NCBI GenBank assembly: GCA_035294725.1
Contig: DATGKK010000067.1
Span: 1-15,338 of the forward strand
Direction of reading: 5' to 3'
Length of the DNA stretch: 15,338 nucleotides
From: DATGKK01 sp035294725
GTDB taxonomy: Bacteria > Actinomycetota > Acidimicrobiia > Acidimicrobiales > Bog-793
The notes under the pieces are model-generated. The model was not told the DNA's origin. It saw only the letters and a program-made list of their open reading frames with translations, and made no database searches. Positions within the stretch are counted from its first letter, which is position 1. The number at the start of each line of letters is the position of its first letter. Shown here piece by piece: positions 14,566 through 15,338 of this stretch. Made by a program: the position numbers and the translations under genes.

Positions 14566-15338
14566 CCACTACTCCGACATCGCTTGGTGCGCCGCGGCTC
14601 GACACCGACGAGCCCGTCGCTTCCATCCCCGGCCAAGCCCAGCCAGCCGCGCACGACCACCGGTGGCTCGCGCTCGCCGTCCTCGGGCTCGCTCAGCTCA
14701 TGGTCGTGCTGGACGCGACGATCGTGAACATCGCCCTCCCGAGCGCCCAGCGGGCGCTCGCCTTCTCGAACGCGGATCGCCAGTGGGTGGTGACGGCGTA
14801 CGCCCTCACCTTCGGTGGGCTGCTGCTGCTCGGCGGTCGGCTCGCCGATCTCGTCGGCCGCCGCCGGATGTTCCTGATCGGCCTCGCCGGCTTCGCGCTC
14901 TCGTCGGCCGCCGGCGGCGCCTCGACCTCGTTCGGCATGCTCGTGGCGGCACGAGCCGCCCAGGGGGCTTTCGGCGCCATGCTCGCCCCGGCTGCGCTCT
15001 CGCTGCTCACCACGCTGTTCACCGACGTCCGTGATCGCGCCCGCGCCTTTGCCATCTACGGCGCCATCGCCGGTGCCGGTGCCGCCGTGGGTCTGCTGCT
15101 CGGGGGTGTGCTCACCGAGTACCTCGACTGGCGTTGGTGCCTGTTCGTCAACATCGCCTTCGCTCTCGTTGCGGCCGCCGGAGCCCTTGCGTGGCTGAGG
15201 AACCAGGAGCGTGTCCCAGGAGCCCGCCTCGACCTGCGCGGTGCGCTCGTGGCAGTGGCGGGCCTCGCGTCGCTCGTCTACGGCTTCTCCGAGGCAAGCA
15301 TCGACGGCTGGTCGAGCCCGGTCACGATCGGGTTCCTC
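14562..15338 (+). CDS. DHA2-family MFS drug exporter, 3' end outside window
   Basis: The first 259 residues of a major facilitator of the 14-helix DHA2 (EmrB/QacA) type. After a 33-residue hydrophilic N-terminus come hydrophobic helices near 35-60, 75-95, 103-122, 126-150, 163-187 and 192-212. Family motifs are clear: VVLDATIVNIALP (48-60) in helix 1, motif A GRLADLVGRRRM (92-103), the motif C-like glycine-rich GAIAGAGAAVGLLLGG (167-182) of antiporter helix 5, and WRWCLFVNI (190-198). Such proteins export drugs or natural products in exchange for protons at the cytoplasmic membrane. AAGGGA precedes the ATG, which overlaps the TetR stop codon. The gene is open to the right edge with no stop, so the length and C-terminus are unseen. 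The substrate is unknown. Confidence 0.92.
   Translation, partial: MTTTPTSLGAPRLDTDEPVASIPGQAQPAAHDHRWLALAVLGLAQLMVVLDATIVNIALPSAQRALAFSNADRQWVVTAYALTFGGLLLLGGRLADLVGRRRMFLIGLAGFALSSAAGGASTSFGMLVAARAAQGAFGAMLAPAALSLLTTLFTDVRDRARAFAIYGAIAGAGAAVGLLLGGVLTEYLDWRWCLFVNIAFALVAAAGALAWLRNQERVPGARLDLRGALVAVAGLASLVYGFSEASIDGWSSPVTIGFL

Overview
The window is high-GC DNA (roughly 70% by eye), densely coding, with GTG starts, weak or absent Shine-Dalgarno sites at several genes, and at least two promoters that place the start codon at or next to the predicted transcription start. Together with the gene families (a mycobacterial-type large arylsulfatase, a TetR/DHA2-MFS pair, an N,N-dimethylformamidase-like lipoprotein) this suggests an actinomycete (Actinomycetota). 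A deep-branching high-GC group such as Acidimicrobiia is possible, but I cannot fix the genus.

Layout. (1) Positions 220-5204 hold a redox module. A divergently transcribed Rrf2-type Fe-S regulator with an extra C-terminal SRPBCC-like domain faces a two-gene operon. The operon encodes a polytopic NosR/NapH-like 4Fe-4S membrane protein and a 735-aa soluble protein that joins a 2[4Fe-4S] ferredoxin, a GltD/AegA-like FAD-NAD(P)H oxidoreductase and a C-terminal flavodoxin-like domain. The divergent promoters are back to back, and their -35 boxes form an imperfect inverted repeat. The simplest reading is that an Fe-S/redox- or NO-sensing repressor controls an electron pathway from NAD(P)H to a membrane Fe-S protein. 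The terminal acceptor is not in the window. (2) Positions 5205-5526 hold a run of GC-rich hairpins. (3) Positions 5527-7592 hold an ADP-ribosylglycohydrolase fused to a Cys-x5-Arg phosphatase-like domain, followed closely by a small P-loop kinase-like protein. (4) Positions 7593-8573 are poor in genes: a weak trace of a decayed IS110-like transposase, a tRNA-Gly(UCC) on the minus strand, and spacer. (5) A secreted lipoprotein with an N,N-dimethylformamidase large-subunit-like domain (8574-10289) converges on a flippase-like (LPG-synthase transmembrane family) membrane protein (minus strand, ending at 10378). (6) That membrane protein diverges from a type I sulfatase (11501-13798) across a 55-bp gap containing a hairpin. 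(7) A TetR-family repressor with an operator/promoter touching its GTG start overlaps, by an ATGA junction, a DHA2-family drug exporter that runs off the right edge.

The best candidates for something undescribed are the Rrf2-SRPBCC / NosR-like / ferredoxin-GltD-flavodoxin module and the glycohydrolase-phosphatase plus kinase pair. The remaining genes belong to familiar families, although the substrates of the lipoprotein, the sulfatase and the exporter are unknown.
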